Part shown: piece by piece, positions 9,881-20,345 of the stretch
Layout: each line of letters opens with the position of its first letter
How positions within the stretch are numbered: the first letter of the stretch is position 1
Source: Mesotaenium endlicherianum
Taxonomy: Eukaryota > Streptophyta > Zygnematophyceae > Zygnematales > Mesotaeniaceae
Assembly (NCBI GenBank): GCA_009602735.1
Contig: WELA01012575.1
Coordinates: forward strand, 147,569 to 211,568
Reading direction: 5' to 3'
DNA length: 64,000 bases
Notes under the pieces: model-generated
The model's input: the letters and a program-made list of their open reading frames with translations, nothing else
The model's database searches: none
What the model was told of the DNA's origin: nothing
Position numbers and translations under genes: made by a program

Positions 9881-11211
9881 TTAGGGAGGTGCCCCAGCCG
9901 CCCGAAGGTGGAACCGTTTCAACGCCCCTTTGGCATTGGTCAGCTGGTTCTTAAATTCCCAAGTGTCCCCAGAGGCATCGTAACCCTTCCATCGGATGAG
10001 GTACTTCATGACATATTTAGACGATCGACGGACCGAGCGAGCGTCTAAAATCTCCTCGACCTCATATTCCTCAGGATCGCCGTGCCGGATAGCAAGGACC
10101 GGTACCGGTTGGACAGGTAACTGACCTGTGAACAGTGAATCACCTTTGATGTATGGTTCCAGGAAGGAGACATTAAAGACCGGGTGACCCTTGTAGTCAG
10201 CTGACATGTTCAGTTTGAAAGCATTCTGACCGACACGACGTACCATCGAATATGGACCGACCCAGACAGGGCCAAGCTTTTTCTTGACCACACCAGGGAG
10301 GTACAGGTGCTGAGACTGCAGTTTGACTAAATCGCCCTTCGAAAATGTCAGCTCCCGACGGTGTTGATTAGCGTATTTTTGTTGGTTTTCTTGGGCTTTG
10401 TGCAAATTTTGTTGGAATCTGACGGGGTGTCAGCAAACTCCTGAGTTAACTGGAGGGAGACCGGGTTGTCAATCCCTTCTGGGTCAATTAAAGACTCCCC
10501 CAGTACATCTAAAGGCGACTTAGGGGCTCTACCTAGGCTGAGTTCAAAAGGAGGCTTGCCAGTTGACGCATGCACCGCACTGTTGATCGCAAACTGAATT
10601 TGAGGCAACAGGTTATCCCAATTATCTTGTTATTGGTTAATATATGCTCTCACCACCTCCTGCAGAACTCGATTAGTTTTTTCAGTCTGCCTATCAGTCT
10701 GAGGGTGGTTTACTATGCTGAGCAGCTGTTTGACTCCCATTAACCCCATTAAAGCTCTCCAGAACTTAGAGGTGAATTTTGAGTCTCTGTCTGAGATGAT
10801 ATTAGAAGGTAGCCCATGTTGGCATACTACATGGTTGTAAAACAATCTCACTGTTTCGAGTGCAGTTACTTTGACAGTTGTGGGGATGAAAATGACCATT
10901 TTTGTCAGTTTATCCACGACTACCAACATCGAATCATGCCCATTAGCAGTTCGTGGCAGTGTGACCACCCAGTTCATGGATAAAGTATTCCAGCGTCCAG
11001 CTGGGATGGGCAGCGGTTGCAAGAGACCTCCGGGTGGTGTGTGCCGAGACTTATTACTCTGACACTGGTCACAGGACTTGACATATTTCAAGACCTCCCG
11101 GGGTAACCCCTCCCAATGATAATGTTTTGCCAGTTTGCCAACAGTTTTGGCCTGCCCCAAATGTCCACCCAGAAGACTGTCATGAGCTTGACTCAGTAAG
11201 AGCGTTGCCAA
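9881..11211 (-). pseudogene. GypB integrase with chromodomain (copy X)
   Basis: The zinc-binding HHCC region is recognisable (SQAHDSLLGGHLGQAK and CDQCQSNKSRH). So are DDE-core pieces (LVVVDKLTKMVIFIP, HGLPSNIISDRDSKF, NHPQTDRQTE) and the GPY-like region (KKLGPVWVGPY, FNVSFLEPYI). It ends with a chromodomain, YEVEEILDARS...YLIRWKGYDASGDTWEF. It would join element DNA to the genome. Fossil. Confidence 0.88.
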
Positions 11212-12076
11212 GGTGGCTGGCTCCCAGGTAATAGATCATTCTTATGATCTACTTCCCTCTTAGGGGGTAGTCCTGGAGGCATATTAAATACATCAGTGTA
11301 CTGAGCAACAATTTTGCAGCAGTAGGGTGCTCCGGAGGGCTTACCTTTTTCCCAACCAATTCTTCAGGTTAAGGAGGTACCTCTCTTAGCAGCAGACAAA
11401 ACATTCTGTCTTCCTTCTGGTTCTAGCTTTTGACGAACTCCATTGCATTCAGCAACTTGCATCCTTTTGGGAGCCTCTTCTTTTCCTTCATTTGCCATCC
11501 ACACAGGACAAGAGGAAGAGCACTGGTGGGTGCCAAGTCAGTCTGCCCATCACTGGCTCCTCTTACTTTAACTGTACCTCTGCTCCAACACACTTCAGCT
11601 TGATGTCTGTTAAGCCAGGACCTGCCTAGCACGAGATCATAAAAGCCAGTGTTGAGTACCTCAAATGTAAGCGTTTCAGTTAAAACTGCAATGCGAAAAC
11701 CTAACTGGACCTCAATCGGCTTGGTTATAACTCCTCCCGGGATACTTGAGGCATCTCCAAGGAATATTTTTCTATTCCCTTGGGTGACAGTAGGCAGCCT
11801 TAGCCGCTTAACTAAGTCCTTGTGGATAAAAGTATGTGACGCCCCTCCGTCAACAAATGCCCTCACCTTCCTACCTGCAATCATGCAATGCAGTAGGATA
11901 GGGATGACTGTCTTTTCCTGACTTTCACATTGTTCTCCTGACTGAGCAAAGAAATGTTGGACATCAGGTGGAACAAGAGCATCCAGAGTGTGCACTCTCT
12001 GGACATCTATATTGCTGATGGTCTCCTTTATCTGGTTGTCAGGCATGCATCGTGAATCCAAATCAGCAGGACCCAT
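11212..12076 (-). pseudogene. GypB protease and start of pol (copy X)
   Basis: This is a retropepsin-like region with the active-site loop FVDGGASHTFIHKDLVKRL and the downstream LGRSWLNRHQAEV motif. Such proteases cut the Gag-Pol polyprotein. It lies directly 3' of gag. Typical RT motifs are not seen after it in this copy. Fossil. Confidence 0.8.
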
Positions 12077-12096
12077 AATACCTGCTACGAGGGCAG

Positions 12097-13578
12097 CTAG
12101 TGACGACTCACTATCTCTAGCACCCTCACAGTCAGTAGACTGGAATACTGACTGTTGTTGTCTTTGAAAGGCCGGTCTTTTCTCTCGACCTTAGAAAACT
12201 GCTTGACTGGACACTGCTCTCTGAAGTGACCTGGCTGCTGGCAATGAAAGCAAATCGATTTTGCTGAGGCTGGTCTCGGCTTAGTCCTACCACCACCTCT
12301 TCCATAGCCGCCTCGAGAGGGACCACCTCTACCTCTAGACTGAATAGCATTGTACTCATACTCATATTCATCACCCTGATTATCCTCAGCCTGGTCTCCT
12401 TCAACTGCATTGTAGGAACCGTGGGGCTTTTTGACAATCTTAGACACCAAAGCGTTACTCTGGCGCTTGTGATTGAACTGCTGCTGATCCCAGGCATCCG
12501 CATCCTGGATCAATTCAGCCAGTTTCTCATACTTATTTTCAGCAAAATGACCCGAGACTTCGGATTTCAAGCCATACCTGAAGTATGCTATCTCATATCG
12601 TTCTGGCAAATCTGGCTGCTTCATCATGTTCTCTTGGAACTTTTGAGCAAAGTCAGCAACTGAAGTGGTCTGCTTCAGTGTCAGGGAGATCATCGCATAG
12701 ATAGCTTTCTCCTGCTGGTTGATGACATCAAACTTCTCATGCAACTTCTCGACAAACTCTACCCACGTAGGGTCACCGAGTTGCCGAGCCTTACGCTCTC
12801 CTTTCCAGTAAAGCCACCAGTCTGCGGCACTGCCTTTCAGTAGCGCACCGGTGTGCCTGACCTTCTCGTAATCTTGCAGTTCTGGGTAGTTCTCCAGCCA
12901 CTGCTCAACATCCGCGAGAAACTTGATCAGGTAATATTTCCTGTTTCCCTCAGGATCATATTTCTGGGGAGGTTTTGGCTTGGGCTTACTAGGCTCTCGG
13001 CCACCACCACTAGTGGTTTGAGACCCCAGTTGGTCTCTGTCCCGTAGTAGGGACATTATGATTCTTTTGTCCTCCTGTTGGGACTGATGCATGGTCGCCA
13101 TTTGCGACTGCATTTGAACGAACAATGCTCCCAAGTCTACACTCTGGGGTGGTAGATTAGCAAATGCAGCTCGCTGAGTAGTGTCCTCAACAGTCCCTCT
13201 CGCTCCTGCAGCAGCAATTCCTGCCGCATTCAGCCGGTCACATATTTGACCTAGGGGTACATTGAGTTGTACAGCAGGAGGTGGGTTCAGAATATTGGCC
13301 CTTGATGCCATGAGTTCCTCGACAGTGCGCTCGTCCGCTGGCTGTCTTTCCCTCCTTTCTGTATCTTCAGCGGCCTTTGCTAATTGTTCAGCTTCTAGCC
13401 TGGCTCTCTCCTCCTCAGCTTGCTGTGCTGCAACTGCGGCAATAGCAGCTGCCTCATCTGCAGCCTCTCTAGCTGCAGTATCTGCTACTGCTTCTGAATA
13501 GGTACGGTTTTCGACATTCTCGTTATCCTGGTTCGCCATGTCTCGGGAGTTGCTAGTTTGAGACCTTGTCCTTACCAT
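12097..13578 (-). pseudogene. GypB gag (copy X), long open frame of 493 residues
   Basis: Gag starts MVRTRSQTSNSRD just inside the primer site. Residues about 25-90 form an A/E/R-rich coiled coil. Residues about 200-330 match the retrotransposon gag fold (VEQWLENYPELQDY, SAADWWLYWKGE). An RG-rich stretch precedes a CCHC zinc knuckle, CFHCQQPGHFREQC. Gag would build the particle and bind element RNA. It is the best preserved gag in the window; I keep it as a fossil because the element around it is broken. Confidence 0.88.
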
Positions 13579-13590
13579 ACAAAGAAGAGT

Positions 13591-13610
13591 GATAACCGCT
13601 TTGATACCAC
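13591..13610 (-). promoter_or_regulatory. Primer-binding site of GypB X
   Basis: The minus strand reads TGGTATCAAAGCGGTTATC, adjacent to the LTR end. It matches the initiator-Met tRNA primer site used by most plant LTR retrotransposons, with one change from TGGTATCAGAGC. Confidence 0.85.
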
Positions 13611-14319
13611 TGAAATGAATCGACTTACCAAATAGGCGATTAACAATTATATCAGCAAGTAATCTTTATGGTATTTTTCGTTAACCGTTTTAACGGCAAA
13701 GGACAACGCACTAGCAGTGAATAATACTCGTAAGTCAAATGCGAGTAAACTAGCATCAATAATGCAAATCAGTATACTCATACATAAGCAAGGTTAGAAG
13801 ACAGTGCGTGTCAATGGCTTCTCGCCTTGGATTCAGATCTCTCTCAGTAAGCTATACAAGAGAGTTGGCCTCGTTTCCGAATGCCGAACTCGAGAGCAAT
13901 GCCTAGCATATGTACATGGAATGAGTTTACTGTTCAACGGTCAGTGCGATGGCACCGCCTACCCGGGAGTTAACCACGTTGGTAGGACCTCGGTTAACCA
14001 AATCCACCGCCATCTCCCATCATCCCGAATCGCCATCCATCATAGGGATGTCATCTGGCCATTCATCTAGCATACCACACTTAGATGCATATCGAGGCAA
14101 TTCGCTGCTACCAAGTACGGAAGTGAGCTGGCTGTCAAAGAATGTGTCAGCAAGCTGACTTAAGGTGACCTCAGCCTGCTACTTCCGGCCTGAGTCATTA
14201 AACTGATGTTAAGTATAAAGTCCAGCAGACTGATTGTTAACTCGAGTTCAGCAGGCTGAACTTATTTAACTATATTATTTATATGAATATTATGTCAACC
14301 AGTGTACTGATTCATTACA
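13611..14319 (-). repeat. GypB X 5' LTR
   Basis: A 709-bp LTR reads TGAAATGAATCG...GATTCATTACA on the plus strand. Its two ends form an inverted repeat of about 12 bp, well beyond the usual TG...CA. It is followed at 14320 by AGAAG, the target duplication within the receiving LTR Y. Confidence 0.9.
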
Positions 14320-14544
14320 AGAAGCCATTAATACGCACTGTTTTCTAACCTTGCTTATGTATGACTTTACTGATTTGCATTATTGATGCTAGTTTACTCG
14401 CATTTGACTTACGAGTATTATTCACTGCTAGTGTGTTGTCCTTTGCCGTTTAACCAGTAAACGAAAAATACCATAAAGATTACTTGCTGATATAAAGATC
14501 TTTATTAATTGTTAATCGCCTATTTGGTAAGTCGATTCATTTCA
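14320..14544 (+). repeat. Second part of GypB LTR Y
   Basis: This 225-bp end of a plus-oriented GypB LTR begins AGAAGCCATTAAT at the insertion point of X. It ends GATTCATTTCA next to the CCTGT duplication in A1. Confidence 0.85.
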
Positions 14545-14549
14545 CCTGT

Positions 14550-15520
14550 AAACCGTGCCCGCGGTTTCCTCTTGCCTGTGAAAGGTACATTTTCTGTGGA
14601 CAAGAGTACTTTGTCACCCATATGGAATGTCACTTCCCTCCTGTGCTTGTTAGCATGCTTGACCTGCTCTTCCTGTGCCTTCCGAATACACGTCTTTGCC
14701 ATATCCCAAGTCTTGGCCATCTTGTCCATAAAAGCTTGTGTAGTAGGAACCTGAGTCTCCTTGGCCTTCTCCAACAAGATGTTCTCTGGATGATATACTT
14801 CTCTCCCATAAACCATAGCGAATGGTGACTGCTTGGTCGATCCCTGCATGCTGTTGTTGTAGGCAAACTCCAACCTTGGCAACTTCTTGTCCCACTCCTC
14901 CATAGTGAAACTCCTGAGCACCTCTTGCAGAGTTCTGTTGAGCCTCTCACTCTGCCCGTCTGTCTGAGGATGATAGGAAGTGCTCATACTCAGCTTGGTC
15001 CCCATCAAAGTAAACAATGACCGCGAAAAGTTGCTAGTTAACCTTGGATCCCGATCTGAAACAATCACCTTCGCCAACCCATGTAGCCTCAAAATATGAT
15101 CAAAGAATAGCCGTGCCACATCCGTTGCCGTGGAAGTCTCCTTCATGGGAATGAAGTGAGCCATCTTGCTGAGCCGATCAGACACAACCCAAACAGCATC
15201 GTGCCCTTGACCACTCACTGGTAACGACGTGATGAAGTCCATAGCAATCTGCTCCCACGGATACTCTGGAATAGGCAGGGGCTGCAATATACCTTCCTTC
15301 TTTCGATTTGGTGTCTTGTTTTTGTGGCACGCATCACAACTCCTGATCCACTCCTCGATGTCCTTGTCCATATTTCTCCAATAGTACTCTCGCTTCAGCA
15401 CGCTTGCCGTCTTCTCGCTGCCAAAGTGTCCAGCATATAAGCAATCATGATGCTCCGCAAGTAGTAAGTATCGTAGCTCCTTGATGTCAGGTGCCACCAC
15501 TCTCTGGGAATCACCATAAT
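14550..15520 (-). pseudogene. GypA A1 integrase
   Basis: The HHCC region ([25 protein letters not shown]) is followed by DDE-core segments ([37 protein letters not shown]) and the tail up to GDKVLLSTENVPF. The chromodomain end of the same protein lies at 6187-6550, beyond the nested GypB material. Fossil. Confidence 0.88.
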
Positions 15521-15521
15521 A

Positions 15522-17147
15522 TTATATACCGTCCTCCTTCTGCATACTGGAGTTGGACTCAGCTGCTCCACCATCAGCAAACTCTGGGTCCTCCTCATAA
15601 CCTCTCTTAAGCTTCTCCTTGAAGTGCATACTCTCCTTGATGATTGAGACAGTTGCAAGGTCACACCTCCTGGATAAGGCATCTGTAGGGTTGATCTTCC
15701 CAGGTAAATACTCAATTTTGTGGTCAAATTGTTGCAGAAACTCCATGTACCTTGCCTGTCTTGGTGTCAATGTTGGTTGCGTCATAAACTTCTCCAAGCT
15801 CTTGTGGTCGGTCTTGATGAACACCTTCCGGCCGTCCACAAAACATCGCCAAACCCTCAAAGCCAGGATAATAGCCAACATCTCCCGCTCGTGTGCTGCA
15901 TAGTTTTGCTCAGCAGGGCTCGATTTCCTGCTCTCATATGCCACAGGCTGCAATCCCTTGCCCTGGTCCTGGAGAAGAATGGCTCCCACTGCAAAATTTG
16001 ATGCGTCCGTAATGATGGTGAAAGGAAGCTCTGGACTTGCAATTGCCAACACAGGTGCCTGTGTCAACAGCTCCTTAATCTTCTCAAATGCTTGCTGCTC
16101 CTTGTCGCCCCATAGCCACTTCTCCTGCTTCTTCAACAGGTCCGTCAGCGGTGCACATACCTTGGCAAATCCTTCAATGAAACGTCGATAATAATTCGCG
16201 ATGCCGAGGAAACTCCTGAGTTGATGAATATCAGCAGGTATCGGCCAATCTCTGACTGCTTGCACCTTCTTCTGCTCCACCTTGACTCCTTCAGCTCCCA
16301 CTATGTGTCCAAGAAACTCCACCTCCTTGAGACAGAAGTCGCACTTACTCATCTTCCCATACAGCTTCTGATCTCTCAAGACCTCCAACACCTTCCTTAG
16401 ATGCCCCACATGCTCTTCCAAGGTCTTCGAATTGATCAGGATGTCGTCCAAAAATAATGCCACAAACTGGTCCAAGTAGGGTCTGAAGATACTATTCATG
16501 AGTCCCATGAATGTAGCAGGTGCATTAGTCAATCCAAAAGGCATGACTGCGAACTCGAATAAACCATAGCGAATCCTGAAAGCAGTCTTCTGAACATCTC
16601 CTTCCGCAATCCGTACCTAGTGATAGCCACTCCTCAAATTGATCTTCGAGAAATACTTCGCCCCCACAAGCCTGTCAATCAACTCGTCCACTCGTGGAAG
16701 TGGGTACCTGTTCTTGATGGTGACCTTGTTGACAGCCCAGTAGTCGACACACATCCTCATAGTCCCAACCTTCTTCTTCACAAATAAGACTGGTGCTGCA
16801 AATGGAGACTCGCTGGGTCGGATGAATCCCTTCTCCAACAAATCTGTCAGCTGCTTCTTCAACTCGTCCAACTCCGCAAACGATTGACGATAGGCGGGTC
16901 TCACTGGTGGCTTGCTCCTTGGTTCCAACTCGATCTTGTGCTCCATAGCTCTCTGTGGAGGTAATCCTGTAGGTAGCTCCTCCGGAAATACGTTCTTGAA
17001 CTCCTCCAACAGCGCCTTAATTTGGGCAGGCATCTCAGCAGGCTTCTTCTCTTGAGCAGTTGGGCTCTGCTCCTTCTGAGCAAGGGGATCAGACACCACT
17101 ACTTGCTCCTCCGGCGATGTACATTCGCCCAGGCTGTTAGGATTCAC
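15522..17147 (-). pseudogene. GypA A1 reverse transcriptase and RNase H
   Basis: RT motifs are visible in order: [46 protein letters not shown] and the catalytic-box variant ALFLDDILI. RNase H follows with [28 protein letters not shown] and [10 protein letters not shown]. These copy element RNA into DNA. Fossil with a few breaks. Confidence 0.88.
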
Positions 17148-17199
17148 GCTTGCTCCATGACCTGGCCAGGGCCACCGAAATAAGGTACATCTCCTTCAC

Positions 17200-17830
17200 C
17201 TAATTCGTCCTGCATGGCTCCTTAACTTGCAGGCTCGACAGAAGACAGTTACTTGTGGTTGTATCTACCTCCACCTGTGTCGCTGTCTCCATTCGACCAT
17301 CACGCCCTTGGACTTTCACTTGTCCTGTGCTCCAGTGCACTTGAGGGTTGGCTTTCCTGAGCCATGGTCGGCCCAATATCACCTCATGGTGACCCAACTC
17401 TGCCTGCTCCATAACTTAAGTACTCTGGTGCCCCGCTACTTCCACGTGAATAGCTTCCGTAGGTGCACCACACTTGAGCCCTGCCCATTCGCCAAAATTG
17501 CCTCCTTAGGCTCATAATGCTTTTGCACAGGGAGTCGCCACTCTTTCACCAGCTTCTTGTGCACAAAATTTGCACTTGCGCCACTGTCGACCATACACTT
17601 TGCCTTGTTGCCGTCGACCACTCCTTCCACAATGATAGGCTTGTCAACGTCTCGTCCTTTGCTTCTCGGCAGGCTCCTGGGGATGACCTCCTTGTGAGTT
17701 CTCGTCTTCACGCCAGTAGACACCCCAGAAAGACTTACTGGCGTCCGCTTTTTTCCTGCTGTTGAGGTTGCTTCGCCTTCACATGACAGTCTCGAGCCTG
17801 ATGTCCAAGCTTGCCACAATTATAACAGGG
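17200..17830 (-). pseudogene. GypA A1 aspartic protease region
   Basis: The retropepsin active-site loop reads MVDSGASANFVHKKLVKEW, and [15 protein letters not shown] lies downstream. The region follows the gag zinc knuckle, as expected. Fossil. Confidence 0.82.
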
Positions 17831-18766
17831 TCCTCTCGGCTTGTAATTCTGTTGCCTGCGCTGGTTCTGAACAAGTCCCAACTCCGTAGGTACTGGACCT
17901 TGAACACTCGTGCTTGGCGCTTGAGATCCAAAGTGCCGATATCCTCCAAAGTTGTGGCTGCCCCACTGCCTCTGACTATACTCCATAGCGTCCACCCTTG
18001 TTGCCAATGCCATCATTTCTCCAAGACTGGTAGGGTCCTTGAGCGCCAATTCCTTGGCCACAGTTGGCTTAAGTCCCCTCTTGAATTTGTTCATCATCTC
18101 CGACTCGTGCATGGATGGACATTGAAGCACCAGCTCGTTGAAGCGCGAAACATACTCCTGAACGCTTCCTCGTTGACGAAGGCGCACTAATAGATCTCGA
18201 GCGGTAGCCTCGGGCGCAATAGTATGAAATTGCCTCTTCAAGCCTTCAAAGAGCTGATCAACAGTAGCAGGAACTCCAGACAGCTGCTCTTCTCGTTCAT
18301 ACCAAGCTCCAGCACTCTTTTGCAGCAAAGTTATGACAAAGGCGACTTGTCTGTCGGGCGTAAGCGCAGAATACTCCACAAACTTCTTCACTCCAAAAAT
18401 CCATTGATGAACAGGCGGCGATCCACGCTCTCCAGTATAAACTTCAGGCTTAGGCGCACGCACTCCCGATGCGGGTGGAATAACTGGTTGCACCACTGGG
18501 TTAACATGAATTGGTGGTACAACGGGTGTAGGTGCCGAACTCGTCGAAGCGGCATTCCCCATAACAACTCGCACCATTCTCTCCACCTCCTGGCGCATAT
18601 TTTGTTGAAACTGCGTGTAGACTTCTCCACCAATTGCATTCGCCATTTGCCTTAGCATCGCCTGCATCTCTTGTTGCTCTCTGGTCATGGTTGGTGCTGC
18701 CTGCTGCCCCTCACGCTCAACATGCTCAACATGTTCGCCTCCTCCAGCTGCCGGCTGCGACTCCAT
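17735..18766 (-). pseudogene. GypA A1 gag
   Basis: An open frame of about 343 residues starts MESQPAAGGGEHVEHV. It has a Q/E-rich helical N-terminus, a gag core (GVKKFVEYSALTPDRQ, SAGAWYEREEQ, VQEYVSRFNELVLQCP) and one CCHC knuckle, CYNCGKLGHQARDC. It is a structural protein of the particle. Part of a broken element, although this frame itself is long. Confidence 0.88.
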
Positions 18767-18790
18767 AATATAATATGCAAACTAGCCCAG

Positions 18791-18803
18791 CTCCGATACC
18801 AGA
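18791..18803 (-). promoter_or_regulatory. Primer-binding site of GypA A1
   Basis: The minus strand reads TCTGGTATCGGAG, two bases inside the LTR. It resembles the initiator-Met tRNA primer site of plant elements. Confidence 0.8.
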
Positions 18804-19548
18804 TGAAAGGGGCAGAGTGCCCTAGTGGAAGCGTAGTAACTCACGAGGAAAGGAACTAGTTGCAATCATACTAGAGAGTGCAGCGGCATATCACTAACAA
18901 AGCTTAGGAAAGATACTCAACATTTTGAGTAGCAAGAAACTGCTCACAAATAATCTAGGATGAAAGGCCTTGTCATTACCAACCCGTAGAAATTTACAGA
19001 AGTGAAAACTGATAAGAAACAAAGAAGTTGTGCCTATTTATAATTTTTCTGCCTAAGTGCTCCTCTCTAGGAGGAAGCTACGGATTTTGCTAAGTGTTCG
19101 TCAAATCGTCCCTTCCAGAATATTCGTGAGTAAGCCAGGTCAGTCTAATCTGACGTGTCGGGCCGAATTGACGTCCACATACATGCATCGACATTACTAG
19201 AGTATTCTATCTTAGACGCGCTAGGCTAAACCGAAACTTCCATGTAAATCGACCTAGTCGGCACTCCGCGTCAGCCGAACTTACGTGAAGGTTTGAGTTC
19301 ATTCTAACGGGTCAGATCGTTGGACGCTGTCGGTGAATCCGACGGTCGCGCTCACCGCGAATTAAGGACAGTTGTCAACCGACCTCAAAACTATTTAAAC
19401 TTCGGAAATCCATAACTCTCTCAATACTTGACCAAATTCGATGAACTTTATATCAAAATGACCACAAAAATGCACTGTACACTACTATACAATCAAAACA
19501 TACTTTCATGAAACTCAAAAATGCAGTTTATAAACCTATGACCTTACA
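18804..19548 (-). repeat. GypA A1 5' LTR
   Basis: A 745-bp LTR runs TGAAAGGGGCAG...GACCTTACA on the plus strand. It pairs with 5424-6169 and is followed by target duplication TTAAT at 19549-19553. Confidence 0.92.
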
Positions 19549-19623
19549 TTAATCGTCTACTTGGTAAGTCAATTCATTTCATGTAACTACCTCTGGAATT
19601 GTAGAGCCTGTTTGGATACAGAG

Positions 19624-20330
19624 TGTAAGGTTATGAAAGTGTACTCCGTATTTTTTTAGCATTTTATATGCATAGAGTGTGGTTTTAGAAGAATTTTGGG
19701 TTTTGTTTCAAGTCGTTTGGATAAGTATTGAGAAAGTGATGAGTTTTGGAATTTTTTAATGAGTTTCAAATGTCATAGATTCAATTTAGTGACAAGGAAA
19801 GATCCAGTGACGAGAATTTTGGTTGGAGTCCAGGGATTATGACATTGAATCATAAGGGTTCCAAAAATCTACGTAGAATTACGTAGAGTTCCAAAGTGAT
19901 CGTGGAATTTCTAGAAACTCCATGAGGATTGTGTAGTACTATATTATAGAGTGTGATTGTGTGTGTGTAAGTGTGCTAGCTTGTCCAATTAGGCAAGGTC
20001 ACCTACATGGAAGGAGCCATAGTAGAAGGTTCTGGAGGTACTTTGCTAGAGAGGACACTTCAAGTTGAAGCACAAATAGGAAGCACAAAGAAGTAGAGGG
20101 AGTCTAGTCTAGTCTAGTCTTATTTAATTTTATCTTACACAACTTTTCTTAACAAGGTGACTTCTTTACGACTCTCTCATGTAGCTCTCTTACTCTTGCA
20201 AGGGTGGCACACCACCAGGCCACTCCACCTTTTAGTATGCAACTAGGAAAGGTCCTCGTGCACGCTTCCACTCGCGGGTGAGGGTGCGTGAGTGTGTGTG
20301 GGCGCACTCCCCGCACCCTTCCCCCTTTCA
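19624..20330 (+). repeat. GypC 5' LTR
   Basis: A 707-bp LTR matches 29722-30126 over its first 400 bases or so. It contains a short TCTAG tandem run near 20102-20120. It ends CCCCTTTCA, followed by CATGGTATCGGAGCT, a Met-tRNA-type primer site. Confidence 0.85.
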
Positions 20331-20331
20331 C

Positions 20332-20345
20332 ATGGTATCGGAGCT
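20332..20345 (+). promoter_or_regulatory. Primer-binding site of GypC
   Basis: ATGGTATCGGAGCT lies one base after the 5' LTR and matches the GypA primer site. This supports the close kinship of the two families. Confidence 0.75.

Larger units (their letters stand above)
7775..14319 (-). mobile_element. GypB copy X (Ty3/gypsy chromovirus with extra ORF3)
   Basis: On the minus strand the order is LTR (13611-14319), Met-tRNA primer site, gag, protease region, integrase with chromodomain, spacer, ORF3, polypurine tract, LTR part. I do not recognise an RT-RNase H block in this copy. Gag and most of ORF3 are long open frames, so the copy is rather young, yet it could not have copied itself. About four breaks. 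One base at 7986 is an N in the assembly. Confidence 0.9.
6556..14544 (+). repeat. GypB solo LTR Y inserted in A1, itself split by GypB copy X
   Basis: The outer ends are TGTAATGAATC at 6556 and GATTCATTTCA at 14544. They are flanked by the 5-bp duplication CCTGT at 6551-6555 and 14545-14549, so this LTR integrated into A1. A full GypB copy (X) sits inside it at an AGAAG site. AGAAG is seen at 14320-14324 and, as its complement CTTCT, at 7273-7277. The left part of the LTR material now reads in opposite orientation across 6556-7774, as if two inverted LTR copies had recombined. Confidence 0.8.
5424..19548 (-). mobile_element. GypA copy A1 (Ty3/gypsy chromovirus), minus strand, interrupted
   Basis: LTRs lie at 5424-6169 and 18804-19548, with target duplication TTAAT outside. 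On the minus strand the order is LTR, Met-tRNA primer site, gag with CCHC knuckle, aspartic protease, RT-RNase H, integrase, chromodomain, polypurine tract, LTR. A GypB solo LTR carrying copy X sits inside it (6556-14544). I count about five differences between the LTRs over their first 125 bases, so it is fairly but not extremely young. It is broken, with about five breaks in the coding part besides the nested insertion. Confidence 0.92.
4739..19581 (+). repeat. GypB LTR L2, split by GypA copy A1
   Basis: A GypB LTR in plus orientation starts TGCAATGAATCAG at 4739 and ends AATTCATTTCA at 19581. Its body lies at 4739-5423, and the last 28 bases or so lie at 19554-19581 beyond A1. A1 is flanked by TTAAT at 5419-5423 and 19549-19553, proving that A1 landed inside this LTR. 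No primer-binding site follows 19581, so it is a solo LTR or a truncated end. It abuts the ORF3 remnant of W head-to-head, and I see no target duplication around it. Confidence 0.8.

Noticed and set aside
20100-20120. TCTAG tandem run as a satellite array
   Set aside because: Only about four units, inside the GypC LTR.
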